Below are positions 1 through 8,795 of a DNA stretch of 40,172 nt, piece after piece. The number at the start of each line of letters is the position of its first letter. Within the stretch, counting starts at the first letter, position 1. The stretch lies in NCBI GenBank assembly GCA_000621985.1, contig JHWW01000021.1, positions 1 to 40,172 on the forward strand, given 5' to 3'. The notes below the pieces were generated by a model. That model was not told the DNA's origin, ran no database searches, and saw only the letters and a list, made by a program, of their open reading frames with translations. A program made the translations under genes and the position numbers. This DNA is from Lachnospiraceae bacterium V9D3004 (GTDB lineage: Bacteria > Bacillota > Clostridia > Lachnospirales > Lachnospiraceae).

Positions 1-29
1 CGGGCTGCTTCGCATCCCCGTCTGTTCCG
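1..29. repeat. R1-like flanking fragment at the window edge
   Basis: Bases 1-19 repeat exactly the 19-nt stretch found inside R1 copy A at 77-95. The following TCTGTT is also found just upstream of copy B (33323-33346), after the same TTCGCATCCCCG. So either R1 extends leftward beyond its outer stem, or a degenerate neighbouring copy is cut by the window edge. Confidence 0.5.
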
Positions 30-49
30 GGATATATACTGGAGATCTT

Positions 50-231
50 ATTCACAGTCCTCCCACAAGCCACAGCCGGGCTGCTTCGCATCCCCCGCAG
101 CTTCGCTGCTCATGGCTGTGGCTGCGGGAGCGGTTCCTGTTTCACAGGAACCTTCTGCCTCGCTCATACAAGTCTGCTTCTTACGAGCAAGCTCGACGAA
201 TCAGGCTTGCATGACCTCGGCGACTGTGAAT
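50..231. repeat. R1 structured repeat, copy A (182 nt)
   Basis: This is a palindrome-rich, non-coding 182-nt unit. The outer stem is ATTCACAGTC (50-59) with GACTGTGAAT (222-231). Inside are a stem pairing CTCCC and GCCACAGCC with GGCTGTGGC and GGGAG, a small GCAGC/GCTGC hairpin, a hairpin of nine pairs (GGTTCCTGT/ACAGGAACC, 132-152) and a hairpin CGAGC/GCTCG (184-195). A second copy of identical length lies at 33348-33529. The copies differ in many stem positions, but both sides change together. The unit ends about 137 nt before the start codon of the sugar-phosphate transferase gene. It could be a mobile palindromic element or a cis-acting RNA. A short ORF across it is a by-product. Confidence 0.85.
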
Positions 232-368
232 AGTAACTTTGATGAAACACATTATAGTTTTGATTTGTGTTCACTTTGTGAAGATAAAAAGTTTATATTG
301 TGAAATTACCGATTATCGGTTATTATGTAATTCATAGGGATACACATTTTTTGAAAGGACAACCCGAT

Positions 369-1799
369 ATGATTAAAGAGAACCAACGTCTTCTTAACAT
401 ATTTCATCTTATTATTGATGCACTTATTTTGATCTTTTCCTTCATGCTGTCATATTACCTCAGATTCGATACCGAAAACAGCCCGCTGATAGTATTGAAG
501 ATTATTGAAGGGCCGGACGGCCAATACCTTACTATTCAGGAATATATGCAGATGCTTGTTTTCCTGCTTCCTTTTTATATAGTGGATTATTATCTGTTCA
601 ATCTGTACAACCCGAAGAGAACATCAAGCAGGCGTGCGGAACTGTGGTCGCTCATTAAGGCGAATGCCATCGGTCTGTTGTATTGTACAACTGTCCTTTA
701 TTTCAGTAATTCCACCAATTACGCCAGATTATTCCTTGCAATATTCTTCGTTACCAATATTATATTCGACTTCCTGTTCAGACATATCGTATCAAGAATA
801 CTCAAGAAAATGAGAAGACGAGGCAAGAATCTCAAGCACGTTCTTCTTGTCGGATACGGACGGGCATCGGAAAGTTATATTGACAGGATCATGATGCATC
901 CGGACTGGGGTTATTATATCCACGGAGTTCTTGATGATCTGACTACACCGGGAACAAGCTATAAGGGTATCAAGATCATAGGCCCGATATCAAAGCTTCA
1001 GGAATTACTTGAAACCAATGAATTTGATGAGATCGTTATAACACTTAACCTTGAAGAATATAACAAACTTGAAGACATTGTAGTAACTACCGAAAAGAGC
1101 GGTGTTCACACCAAATTCGTTCCCGACTACAACAACATCATCCCGACAATACCTTACACGGAAGATCTTGACGGACTTCCTGTAATACATGTTCGCAACG
1201 TTCCTCTTAACAGTCCGGTGAATAACGTTCTTAAGAGATTCTTCGATATTATCGGTTCAATACTCTGCATTATCATATTCGCTATACCGATGCTTGTCAT
1301 AGCAATACTTGTTAAGACCACTTCAAAAGGTCCGCTTATATTCAAGCAAAAGAGGATCGGGCTTCATAACAGAGAATTCAATATGTATAAGTTCCGTTCC
1401 ATGAAAGTCCAAAGCGAAGCCGACGAGAAAAAGGCATGGACAACGGAGAATGATCCCAGAGTTACTCCTATAGGACGTTTCATAAGAAGCACAAGTCTTG
1501 ATGAGCTTCCACAGTTTTTCAACGTATTGAAGGGAGATATGAGTCTTGTGGGACCCCGTCCCGAGAGACCTTATTATGTTGATAAGTTCAAAGAACAGAT
1601 CCCGCGTTACATGATCAAACATCAAGTACGTCCGGGAATTACGGGATGGGCGCAGGTTAATGGATATCGTGGCGATACTTCCATAAAGATGCGTATAAAA
1701 TATGACATATATTATATAGAAAACTGGACTTTGAGTCTTGATTTTAAGATATTATTCCTGACTCTGTTCAAAGGTTTCGTTAATAAAAATGCATATTAA
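369..1799 (+). CDS. Undecaprenyl-phosphate sugar-1-phosphate transferase (polyprenyl glycosylphosphotransferase, WcaJ/EpsE type)
   Basis: This is an integral membrane enzyme predicted to transfer a sugar-1-phosphate (often glucose- or galactose-1-P) from a UDP-sugar to undecaprenyl phosphate. That is the first step of exopolysaccharide or surface-glycan assembly. The 476 residues begin with about four N-terminal membrane helices, then a Rossmann-like segment starting [14 protein letters not shown], then the membrane-anchored catalytic domain with the family blocks [38 protein letters not shown] and [13 protein letters not shown] chose ATG 369 because AAAGGA lies about 10 nt upstream. An in-frame GTG at 300 would add 23 unlike residues and has no ribosome site. 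It is followed after 20 bp by an LCP-family gene, which fits a surface-polymer operon. The exact sugar cannot be read from sequence. Confidence 0.9.
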   Translation: MIKENQRLLNIFHLIIDALILIFSFMLSYYLRFDTENSPLIVLKIIEGPDGQYLTIQEYMQMLVFLLPFYIVDYYLFNLYNPKRTSSRRAELWSLIKANAIGLLYCTTVLYFSNSTNYARLFLAIFFVTNIIFDFLFRHIVSRILKKMRRRGKNLKHVLLVGYGRASESYIDRIMMHPDWGYYIHGVLDDLTTPGTSYKGIKIIGPISKLQELLETNEFDEIVITLNLEEYNKLEDIVVTTEKSGVHTKFVPDYNNIIPTIPYTEDLDGLPVIHVRNVPLNSPVNNVLKRFFDIIGSILCIIIFAIPMLVIAILVKTTSKGPLIFKQKRIGLHNREFNMYKFRSMKVQSEADEKKAWTTENDPRVTPIGRFIRSTSLDELPQFFNVLKGDMSLVGPRPERPYYVDKFKEQIPRYMIKHQVRPGITGWAQVNGYRGDTSIKMRIKYDIYYIENWTLSLDFKILFLTLFKGFVNKNAY

Positions 1800-1819
1800 C
1801 GGGTAGGAGGTTCAACAAA

Positions 1820-2821
1820 ATGTCCGGCGCAAGGCGCAGATTATTCAGACCATTTAAAATATTATTGATTTTCATATTAGTGATCGTATTGTTAGTCATC
1901 GGCGCAAGTATATATATATTCAGCAGACTCGGTACCACCGACTGGGATGATGACAGCATCTACATGAATAACATATCAGATTCCAACATTGACGATTACA
2001 CCAATATCGCTTTATTCGGTGTAGATTCCAGAGACAACGAACTCGACAGTAATACCCGAAGTGATTCTATAATGATCGCAAGCATCAATAAGAAGAATCA
2101 TGACATAAAGCTTGTATCTATCTACCGCGATACTTATGTATATATTGACGGGCATGGATATAACAAGCTTAATCACGCTTACGCTTACGGCGGTCCGAAG
2201 CTGGCAGTAGAGACGATCAACAGGAATTTCGATCTTAATGTTACGGACTTCATCACGATCAACTTCAGCGGCCTTACAGACGTAATAGATGCGCTCGGAG
2301 GCATTACTCTTACAATTGAAGAAGATGAGCTTGAATATGTGAATAAATACGCCAAGGACGTATCAAGGATCAATAATATGGAAAATGAATGGACTAAGAT
2401 AAAAAAGCCCGGCAAACAGGTTGTTACGGGTGTTCAGGCAACCGGTTATTCAAGAGTCCGTTATACCAAAGGCGGAGACTTCACAAGAACCATGAGGCAG
2501 CGAAATGTAATACTCGCAATACTTGACAAAGCAAGAAAATCCAATCCCGCTACGCTTGCAAAAGCAGCGAATTCGGTTCTACCGCAGCTGTCAACAGGTT
2601 TGAGCTCTCTTGAATTTGCAGGACTATCATTATTTCTTCCGTTCTATTCGATAGAAGACCAGACCGGCTTCCCGTTTGACAATACTCCGAAAAAAGTAAG
2701 CGGAGCAGACGTTATCGTATGCTCCACTCTTGTATCCAATGTTACTAAACTTCATGAGTATCTGTTCGGCACAAACGGATATGTTCCGTCAGATACGGTT
2801 AAGTCACTAAAACAGTTCTAA
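1820..2821 (+). CDS. LytR-CpsA-Psr (LCP) family glycopolymer transferase
   Basis: LCP enzymes move undecaprenyl-linked teichoic acid, capsule or other glycopolymers onto peptidoglycan outside the cell. The protein has 333 residues: a short basic cytoplasmic start, one membrane helix at about 13-34, then an extracellular LCP domain. Visible family features are DSRDNELDSNTRSDSIMI, the Arg-containing SIYRDTYV strand, NKLNHAYAYGG, the DVIDALGGI segment and the late Arg-rich block YSRVRYTKGGDFTRTMRQR. The acidic and Arg residues normally bind the pyrophosphate head group. The start follows a good AGGAGG site. It lies 20 bp behind the sugar-phosphate transferase gene, so both probably act in building one surface polymer. 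Length and domain are complete. Confidence 0.9.
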   Translation: MSGARRRLFRPFKILLIFILVIVLLVIGASIYIFSRLGTTDWDDDSIYMNNISDSNIDDYTNIALFGVDSRDNELDSNTRSDSIMIASINKKNHDIKLVSIYRDTYVYIDGHGYNKLNHAYAYGGPKLAVETINRNFDLNVTDFITINFSGLTDVIDALGGITLTIEEDELEYVNKYAKDVSRINNMENEWTKIKKPGKQVVTGVQATGYSRVRYTKGGDFTRTMRQRNVILAILDKARKSNPATLAKAANSVLPQLSTGLSSLEFAGLSLFLPFYSIEDQTGFPFDNTPKKVSGADVIVCSTLVSNVTKLHEYLFGTNGYVPSDTVKSLKQF

Positions 2822-2859
2822 CTACTTCGATGCTTTCTGACACATAACGTTGTACTGTA

Positions 2860-4341
2860 TCAGTTCTTAAGTTTCTCTGCAAGAACGCGAAGCTCTTCAG
2901 TCTGAACTGTAAGAGTATCTATGGTATTCTCGCTTACTTCGCAGGATTCCCTCGTTGATGATGTCTGTGCAGCGAATTCTTCCGATATCGCGGATATCGT
3001 CTCGACGCTTCCCATAATAACTCTGTTGGCCTCTGTAAGTTCGCTGACCGTATCATTAAGAGCTTCGGAACTCTTCCTGATATTGGTTGCATTAACTGCG
3101 ATCTGCTCGAAGCTTTCTGCCGTACTACCCACTACTTCATTCTGCTTCTCGATCTGTTCGACCATATTGGCCATTATCTCAACAACTTTATTGATCTCTT
3201 CGGATACATTCCTTATAAGTCCTTCGATATTGACGGTAGCTTCCGATGTCTGTGATGCAAGTCCTGAGATCTCGGATGCAACTACTGCAAATCCACGTCC
3301 TGCTTCTCCTGCTCTTGCCGCCTCTATTGACGCATTAAGCGAAAGAAGACTTGTCTGTGATGTAATATTATTGATGATCTCAAGAATGGAGAACATCTGC
3401 GAAGTATAATCTTCAAGTGCTTTAAGTTCACCTGTTACCTCTTCGTTAGTCCTGGTAGTGACCGTACCCTGTTCCATAAGAAGCTTGATATTCTTATTAC
3501 CATTGTCGATCGCTTCAAGTGTCTGCTTCATATTGGCCGCTATATCGTCAGCAACGCCGCCCACATCCTGAATCTTACCTGCTATGGCCTCAGTCTGTTC
3601 AAGCTGGTTCTGAGCCGCTTCAGCTGCGTCAGAAGCCCCATTTGCTATATCTACCATAGCTCTTCCGGTGTCTCTTATAGACGTTCCAAGTTCATTTACA
3701 CCATTATTAACGATCTCAATGTTGTTGGTAATATCAGATGATACCGACATGATCCTGTCGAGAAGTTCTTCAGAGGTGTGCTTCTCTTCCTCGATCTTAA
3801 CAACATCCTTCTTCGCAAGCTTTGATGCCACTATCGTCGCGTATGCCGAATAAGCACATATCATTATCATTACGATAACCTGGATCTCCGACGTAGCCGA
3901 CTCGGTCGCATCGAATCCGTCCTGTCCGTATACAATTATTACATATGCAAGGTTAGTCAGAACTACCGCAATTCCGACCTTAATTGAAAGACTACTGTCA
4001 TTGTAAACGGTCATGGCAACCATTACCGGTATTATGTATACAAATGTAAGTACATTAGTGGATGTAAAAAGAACGATTATGTACAGCACGCAATATCCCA
4101 ACAAGCTCAATATCTGTGTAACTTTACTGTCCTTCTTTGCATTATACAGGATCGTGGAAATGATAGTCGGAACCGCACCTACAACAAGTATAATGAAAAA
4201 GTATGGTAATTCCTTGGATCCTTTGACTACTTCAAGCAGATAAGCCAATATGATTATACTGACGGTTATCTGCACACATCTGAGCAAAACCTTATTCGCG
4301 CTCGCCATCTTAACATTAAAACCGGTGTTATTCTCTTCCAT
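2860..4341 (-). CDS. Methyl-accepting chemotaxis protein with a six-helix membrane sensor
   Basis: This is a chemoreceptor that signals through CheA/CheW to the flagellar motor. The 493-residue protein starts with about six closely spaced membrane helices (roughly residues 15-185) and no sizeable extracellular ligand domain. A long cytoplasmic coiled-coil signalling domain follows, with the conserved hairpin tip [17 protein letters not shown] do not see a clear HAMP domain. Such receptors may sense membrane state, energy or a small molecule within the bilayer. The start ATG at 4341 follows GGGGGACATT. It converges on the LCP gene with only 38 bp between, where a weak inverted repeat (CTGATACA/TGTGTCAG) might act as a two-way stop. 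No other chemotaxis gene is in the window. Confidence 0.93.
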   Translation of the reverse strand: MEENNTGFNVKMASANKVLLRCVQITVSIIILAYLLEVVKGSKELPYFFIILVVGAVPTIISTILYNAKKDSKVTQILSLLGYCVLYIIVLFTSTNVLTFVYIIPVMVAMTVYNDSSLSIKVGIAVVLTNLAYVIIVYGQDGFDATESATSEIQVIVMIMICAYSAYATIVASKLAKKDVVKIEEEKHTSEELLDRIMSVSSDITNNIEIVNNGVNELGTSIRDTGRAMVDIANGASDAAEAAQNQLEQTEAIAGKIQDVGGVADDIAANMKQTLEAIDNGNKNIKLLMEQGTVTTRTNEEVTGELKALEDYTSQMFSILEIINNITSQTSLLSLNASIEAARAGEAGRGFAVVASEISGLASQTSEATVNIEGLIRNVSEEINKVVEIMANMVEQIEKQNEVVGSTAESFEQIAVNATNIRKSSEALNDTVSELTEANRVIMGSVETISAISEEFAAQTSSTRESCEVSENTIDTLTVQTEELRVLAEKLKN

Positions 4342-4433
4342 AATGTCCCCCTTCTTCGGATGTTCATATAAGAATATCCGACACAGATTATTTTTCTCTC
4401 GTCACAAAAGACATATATTTAATAGATATTTTA

Positions 4434-5225
4434 TCACTTTTTCAAAGAAAACTCAACACTTGTTAAGATTTTTTTATCATCTTTTTTATCACCTTTCAAA
4501 TGCACATTATTACCTGTACCATCTGTGGTAGAATTCCCCGCAAGTTGGAATGTAACAAGCAACGTGTCATCGTAAAAATATACAACCGGAGTAATGACAT
4601 CTCCTTTATAAGAAGGACTCTTGTATTCGGCCCTGATCCTCTTTATCTGTGCTTCATTACCCGCACTCTCCACAATATATTCCGATGCAAACTGCACGTA
4701 TATGCCGTTATTTACATGATCGTTAGTATCAATATGACTGTCTGTTATCGTTATCGAAGGTTTAACAACACCTTCAACCCCTTCGGGAACAGTTATTTTC
4801 TTCGATGAGTAGTCCATATCAAGCTGTCTGTCAAGCCCGTAAGCCGCAACCATCTCATCCGGTGCGGTCTTTGGCTTCATCTCACCGAGATCGATATATG
4901 ACCAGACAGAATTGGCTCTTGCATATTCCTTATCTTCGTCAGCAGATCTCACTATGTATCCTCTGCAGCCCATGAATCTTCTGAATCTGTACGGATATGA
5001 CTGAATCTCAAGCCGCTCACCGAAATGCGGCATCTCTTCTATATCAATCTGCCACGATCCGAGAACCCATGCCGTATTCTGATCAAGCATATACTGCACG
5101 CCGAACCCCACATCTTCCGAATGAAATATCGCACAGTCCTGAAGGTAATTGATAAGCGCCGGGATCGTAAGAATACCGTCACTGTCTCCCTCGCTGTAGC
5201 GTACTCTTGTTGTCATACTGTACAT
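4434..5225 (-). CDS. Acyl-ACP thioesterase (Fat family)
   Basis: It hydrolyses acyl-ACP to free fatty acid, ending or diverting fatty-acid synthesis. The 263 residues match the bacterial Fat-type double hot-dog protein. The N-terminal half holds RVRYSEGDSDGILTIPALI and AWVLGSWQIDIEEMPHFGE, and the second half holds HIDTNDHVNNGIYVQFASEY, where Asn and His of the catalytic group lie. The longer frame opens at 5327 inside the upstream gene, but ATG 5225 follows AAGGAGACAGTGAT and sits one base after the TGA of the MATE gene, so translational coupling is likely. The last 30 residues are polar and Lys/Asp-rich (GDKKDDKK), beyond the usual fold. Substrate chain length is not predictable here. Confidence 0.9.
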   Translation of the reverse strand: MYSMTTRVRYSEGDSDGILTIPALINYLQDCAIFHSEDVGFGVQYMLDQNTAWVLGSWQIDIEEMPHFGERLEIQSYPYRFRRFMGCRGYIVRSADEDKEYARANSVWSYIDLGEMKPKTAPDEMVAAYGLDRQLDMDYSSKKITVPEGVEGVVKPSITITDSHIDTNDHVNNGIYVQFASEYIVESAGNEAQIKRIRAEYKSPSYKGDVITPVVYFYDDTLLVTFQLAGNSTTDGTGNNVHLKGDKKDDKKILTSVEFSLKK

Positions 5226-5226
5226 A

Positions 5227-6591
5227 TCACTGTCTCCTTCTCTTCTGCCATGTTCCCGACATAAAATATACCGCTCCGGGGATCGCAGTTCCGTAGGTCG
5301 CAAGTCCGTATCCAAGGAAGAAACCATATAAACCGAGTCCCATTACTATTCCAAGCAGATAACTGAACGCTATCCTGAACACAAAACCGTCAAGTATCGC
5401 AAATAAAAGGCTCAGCTTCGCATTTCCTATTCCCTGTATGAATGCATTGCTTCCGCGCATTATTACCATAGCCGGATAATTCCATATGATCGCGCTGACA
5501 TATACTCGCGCGAGACCGATAACATTCTCATCATCGGTAAATAATGTGAACATCTGTTCTGCTCTCGTAAAATATAATATTACGTACACCACGTAGCATG
5601 CTATACTGAGAGCCCATGCGCTGATCACAACTTTTCTTACTCTGGAATGATTGCCCGCGCCGTAATTTTGTCCAACCATCGAAGAGGCAGCGAATGTGAT
5701 TCCCTGTGTAAATTTGTTGACAAGATCATCAACCTTGATACCCACTCCGAATGTTGCCGAAGCATACACTCCCACGCTGTTAACCAGACTGTTAACGAAC
5801 ATCATCGATATATTGATGGCGCAACTTTGAAGTGCGAAAGGTATTCCAAGTCTGACCAGCTCCTTAAGCGATTCCATATGGATTCTGAAGCTTGACAACT
5901 TGAAATCGAAGCCAAAGTCCTCTTTGTGTCTTACAAGAAATATGATAGCTCCTATAAATGAGAAACCCTGCCCCATTATCGTTGCAAGTGCCGCACCGGT
6001 CACGCCCAATCCGAACACTCCGACAAATAACAGGTCAAGGACTATATTTATTATTGAAGATGCCGCGATCAGTATAAAAGGATGTTTGGAATCTCCCATT
6101 CCCCTTAATACTGCCGACAACATATTATAACCGTAAGTAAATATTATACCTATGCTGCATACGATCACGTAAGAATGAGCCATATCGGCCGATTCTGCGG
6201 GAGCATTAAGAAGCCCCAGCACAGGCCACGCGAATATGAGTCCCGCTGCCGTCATGACAAGCGCAACGCTTCCTACTATTGTGAATAAAGTTCCTATCGT
6301 GTTATTGAGAGCCTTGAATCTTCCCTGCCCTATCTTCTGGGATATACTGACCTGTCCGCCTGTAGAGAATCCTATACAGAACATTGTCATGAACATAAAT
6401 ATCTGGCTCGCGATCGACACTGCAGATAATCCGTCAGCCCCCACAAAATGACCTACTACAGCCATATCAGTGAGAGAGTACATTACCTGCATCATATTAG
6501 ACAGCATAAACGGTATAGCAAATCTGATCATCTGCTTTACCACATTGCCTTTTGTGAAATCATTTACGATCTTATTGTTCTTTAACTCCAA
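5227..6591 (-). CDS. MATE family multidrug/sodium (or proton) antiporter
   Basis: This is a predicted cation-coupled export protein of the MATE family, 454 residues, about 12 membrane helices in two related halves. The first helix region has the usual MIRFAIPFMLSNMMQVMYSL followed by DMAVVGHFVG, and the repeat region has GIPFALQSCAINISMMFVNS. Typical length is 440-460, so it is complete. The start appears to be TTG at 6591, with AAGGTG nine bases upstream; a nearby ATG is out of frame and stops quickly. It is followed by the acyl-ACP thioesterase gene with one base between. The substrate is unknown. Export of a fatty-acid-related compound is an idea suggested only by this neighbour. Confidence 0.92.
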   Translation of the reverse strand: MELKNNKIVNDFTKGNVVKQMIRFAIPFMLSNMMQVMYSLTDMAVVGHFVGADGLSAVSIASQIFMFMTMFCIGFSTGGQVSISQKIGQGRFKALNNTIGTLFTIVGSVALVMTAAGLIFAWPVLGLLNAPAESADMAHSYVIVCSIGIIFTYGYNMLSAVLRGMGDSKHPFILIAASSIINIVLDLLFVGVFGLGVTGAALATIMGQGFSFIGAIIFLVRHKEDFGFDFKLSSFRIHMESLKELVRLGIPFALQSCAINISMMFVNSLVNSVGVYASATFGVGIKVDDLVNKFTQGITFAASSMVGQNYGAGNHSRVRKVVISAWALSIACYVVYVILYFTRAEQMFTLFTDDENVIGLARVYVSAIIWNYPAMVIMRGSNAFIQGIGNAKLSLLFAILDGFVFRIAFSYLLGIVMGLGLYGFFLGYGLATYGTAIPGAVYFMSGTWQKRRRQ

Positions 6592-6649
6592 AATTCATAC
6601 ACCTTGTTCCCCGGTATCATCATTTTTTGATACCTATACATTCCCACTG

Positions 6650-7366
6650 TCACTTACTGTACGCTTTTGCATAATATCCGGACGAAGATACCGGCTCACC
6701 TGCCGCATAAAGATGTGCCGTATCACCCATAACCTGGCACCTGAAATATGCCTTATTCTCAACTCTCTCCTCCGTGTTGAATATTGTCACGGACGAAGGC
6801 GCAAGATAATAACCCTGCCACAATACCGGCGCGGATACGCCCAACAGCCTTGACATCATAACCATAGTAACTCCAAGATGACAGAATATGACTATTGTGT
6901 CATCACTGTGTTCTTCAAATTCATAATATCTTCCGCATCTTTTATATCCATGATCGGCAAGAATACCATCTATTCCGTTGTATACCTTGCTGCATTCCTC
7001 ATATATGTTATTGGAGCTTGTAAGCATAATATCAGACTTTGCCCAGTTGTCCTTATCGTACATTCCCTCATCAAGAGTCCAGTGATCCGGCATAAGATCC
7101 CAGCAAATGTGATCATAACCTGTAACACTGTTAGGCACATGACCTTCGAATTCACGAAGCCATGGGTAAGTGATCGCCTCCCTGTTAACCTTTTCAAGCG
7201 TGCAGGATGCTGTATCTCTTGCTCTTCCAAGAGGTGATACATAGAACTGTTTTACTTTCCACTTACTTACTCTCTCTGCAAGAAGTCTTGCTTCTTTCCA
7301 ACCCTTTTCCGTAAGAGAATCTTTACTGTAATCCGGTTCGGCGTGTCTGATAAATATAAGTTTCAT
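6650..7366 (-). CDS. Histidine phosphatase (phosphoglycerate mutase-like) family protein
   Basis: This is a cytoplasmic phosphohydrolase of the histidine phosphatase superfamily; the substrate is unassigned. The 238 residues open with MKLIFIRHAEPDYS, which contains the phospho-accepting His of the RHG/RHA motif. SPLGRARDTA follows (second phosphate-binding Arg), then REFEGH, and late in the protein FCHLGVTMVM carries the second catalytic His. The sequence between (CWDLMPDHWTLDEGMYD) is longer than in the minimal RNase H-like mutases. It sits between the rplL terminator and the MATE gene, 58 bp ahead of the latter, so it may start a three-gene transcript. A weak AAAGG ribosome site is about 11 nt upstream. 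Confidence 0.88.
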   Translation of the reverse strand: MKLIFIRHAEPDYSKDSLTEKGWKEARLLAERVSKWKVKQFYVSPLGRARDTASCTLEKVNREAITYPWLREFEGHVPNSVTGYDHICWDLMPDHWTLDEGMYDKDNWAKSDIMLTSSNNIYEECSKVYNGIDGILADHGYKRCGRYYEFEEHSDDTIVIFCHLGVTMVMMSRLLGVSAPVLWQGYYLAPSSVTIFNTEERVENKAYFRCQVMGDTAHLYAAGEPVSSSGYYAKAYSK

Positions 7367-7456
7367 TTTCTACGGTACCTTTCTTATTCACGTACATATT
7401 TTGTGTGCCCATGCAGAGTTTATTTTACACTATCTTGATGATTAATGCAATAAAAT

Positions 7457-7488
7457 AGAAAACCCGGTTGGAAATTAATTCCAACCGG
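7457..7488 (-). terminator. Intrinsic terminator after rplL
   Basis: On the minus strand CCGGTTGGAA, a short loop and TTCCAACCGG form a strong stem, followed by GTTTTCTATTTT. It lies about 40 bases after the rplL stop and should end the rplJL transcript before the phosphatase gene. Confidence 0.88.
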
Positions 7489-7527
7489 ATCATATGATTG
7501 TATATCTTAAACTATGAAAAAATCAAA

Positions 7528-7896
7528 TTATTTAAGAGTACATACAGCGCCTTCTGCTTCAAGCTTAGCCTTGATCTCCTCAGCCTCTGCCTTTGAAGCG
7601 CCTTCCTTGATGATCTTCGGAGCACCCTCAACTACTTCCTTAGCTTCCTTGAGTCCAAGACCTGTAGCATCACGAACAACCTTGATAACCTTAACCTTGT
7701 TAGCACCTACTTCTGTAAGCTCTACATCAAAGTCTGTCTTCTCCTCAGCTGCTGCGCCTGCTGCATCACCTGCTGCTGCAACTACAACTCCTGCTGCTGC
7801 AGATACACCGAATTCCTCCTCACAAGCTTTTACAAGATCATTTAACTCTAATACTGTCATGCCTTTAATAGCATCGATAAATTCTGCTGTTGTCAT
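7528..7896 (-). CDS. rplL: 50S ribosomal protein L7/L12
   Basis: This is the stalk protein of the large subunit; dimers bind L10 and recruit translation factors. The 122 residues show the N-terminal dimerisation helix ([22 protein letters not shown]), an Ala/Gly-rich hinge (about residues 32-52) and the C-terminal factor-binding domain [23 protein letters not shown] through to GAVCTLK. Length is normal for the family. It is 84 bp downstream of rplJ in the same direction and is followed by a strong terminator. The usual next gene, rpoB, is absent. Confidence 0.98.
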   Translation of the reverse strand: MTTAEFIDAIKGMTVLELNDLVKACEEEFGVSAAAGVVVAAAGDAAGAAAEEKTDFDVELTEVGANKVKVIKVVRDATGLGLKEAKEVVEGAPKIIKEGASKAEAEEIKAKLEAEGAVCTLK

Positions 7897-7980
7897 TTTT
7901 CATTCCTCCGTTTAAATTTTTGAATAATTTTGTTGGTTTTTCATTTACTTATCATTGCAATACCGATTCTGTATCGAATC

Positions 7981-8484
7981 TTATTCTGCTGCTGCAGCTC
8001 CATCGCCTTTTTCAGCGATCTGCTTAAGCACACGAGCAAGATTTGCGATAGGTGACTGCATACTTCCAAGAAGTCTGGAAATAAGAACTTCTCTTGACGG
8101 AATGTCTGCGATAGTCTTCATTCCATCAGCATCATAATATGTTCCTTCCACAACTCCTGCCTTGAACTCGATTGCCGGATTAGTCTTGGCAAATTCTTTG
8201 ATAATTCTTGCCGGAGCTGTTGCATCGTCCATACCGAATGCTACTGCAGTAGGTCCTTCAAGATTCGAATCAAGCTGTGCATAATCCGTTCCTTCGAATG
8301 CAAGATGAAGCATTGTGTTCTTGTATACTTTGTATACAACGCCGGCTTCACGGAGATTCTTTCTGAGAATCGTATCCTGCTCTACGGTAAGTCCCCTGTA
8401 ATCAACAAGAACTGCAGAAGTTGCTTTTTCAGCATAATTCTTGATCTCATCAACAACAGGCTTCTTAAGCTCTACCTTAGCCAT
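7981..8484 (-). CDS. rplJ: 50S ribosomal protein L10
   Basis: This is the base of the ribosomal stalk; it binds 23S rRNA and carries L7/L12 dimers. The 167 residues begin MAKVELKKPVVDEIKNYAEK and contain the family segments VDYRGLTVEQDTILRKNLRE and YKNTMLHLAFE, with an Ala-rich L12-binding C-terminal helix (LARVLKQIAEKGDGAAAAE). The ATG at 8484 follows GGAGG with nine bases between. Upstream are a dedicated promoter, an L10 leader RNA, an attenuator-like terminator and a GC-rich hairpin block, so it is very probably feedback-regulated by L10-L12 binding. Confidence 0.98.
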   Translation of the reverse strand: MAKVELKKPVVDEIKNYAEKATSAVLVDYRGLTVEQDTILRKNLREAGVVYKVYKNTMLHLAFEGTDYAQLDSNLEGPTAVAFGMDDATAPARIIKEFAKTNPAIEFKAGVVEGTYYDADGMKTIADIPSREVLISRLLGSMQSPIANLARVLKQIAEKGDGAAAAE

Positions 8485-8524
8485 CTGCGTATACCTCCTG
8501 TATATTTTTTAACGTTGTTACATA

Positions 8525-8616
8525 GAGTTTCGCTTTGCGAAACTCTCCGCGTCGACCGCGGTTGCCGCAGGCAACAATTTCCTTGCGCGCGAGTACGCAT
8601 CCTTAGCGGAGCGTTT
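8525..8616 (-). repeat. GC-rich multi-hairpin block in the rplJ 5' leader
   Basis: Between the attenuator and the rplJ ribosome site lies a stretch far richer in G+C than its surroundings. It contains AGAGTTTCGC/GCGAAACTCT (three-base loop, 8525-8547), GTTGCC/GGCAAC around a short loop near 8561-8576, and CTCCGC pairing at distance with GCGGAG. It is not part of the usual L10 leader. It resembles an inserted palindromic repeat, though no second copy is in this window. Confidence 0.6.
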
Positions 8617-8625
8617 ATTGTTTTC

Positions 8626-8670
8626 CGAAAAACAATAAAGGATCTTTCTGCGAAAACACAGAAAGATCCT
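8626..8670 (-). terminator. Attenuator-like intrinsic terminator in the L10 leader
   Basis: On the minus strand AGGATCTTTCTG, a short loop and CAGAAAGATCCT form a perfect 12-bp stem, followed by TTTATTGTTTTTC. It lies downstream of the L10 binding region and upstream of rplJ, so it could stop transcription when L10-L12 is bound. A further small hairpin (8617-8636) overlaps its T-tract and might compete with it. Confidence 0.75.
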
Positions 8671-8691
8671 GAAAATTATCATCTTCGTCTT

Positions 8692-8752
8692 TCCTCGGCA
8701 GGCGGATCCGTATCCATTATACATACTGTACCTGCTGTCTTCGGCAACAACG
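8692..8752 (-). ncRNA. Ribosomal protein L10 leader
   Basis: On the minus strand, GTTGCCGAAGACAGCAGG and, about 25 bases later, CCTGCCGAGG form the conserved kink-turn-containing L10 leader core. The two AGCAGG/CCTGC strands pair to close the arm. The leader lies directly behind a strong promoter and ahead of rplJ, which is the standard position for binding by the L10(L12)4 complex. Confidence 0.88.
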
Positions 8753-8759
8753 CTTTATC

Positions 8760-8788
8760 ATTCTATTACATATAATAATATATGTCAA
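8760..8788 (-). promoter_or_regulatory. Promoter of rplJL
   Basis: The minus strand has TTGACA (8783-8788), a 17-base spacer and TAGAAT (8760-8765). The predicted start near 8753 places the L10 leader at the very 5' end of the transcript. Confidence 0.85.
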
Positions 8789-8795
8789 GCATATT

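Noticed and set aside
112-303. 63-residue open frame on the plus strand
   Set aside because: It is the translation of R1 copy A hairpins; no ribosome site, and the composition is unlike the neighbouring genes.
4342-4433. Sigma-28 type promoter for the chemoreceptor gene
   Set aside because: A GTCGGATAT-like box is present, but no TAAA at the right distance; evidence too weak.
7514-7915. 133-residue frame opposite rplL
   Set aside because: It is a shadow of the Ala-rich L7/L12 codons on the other strand.
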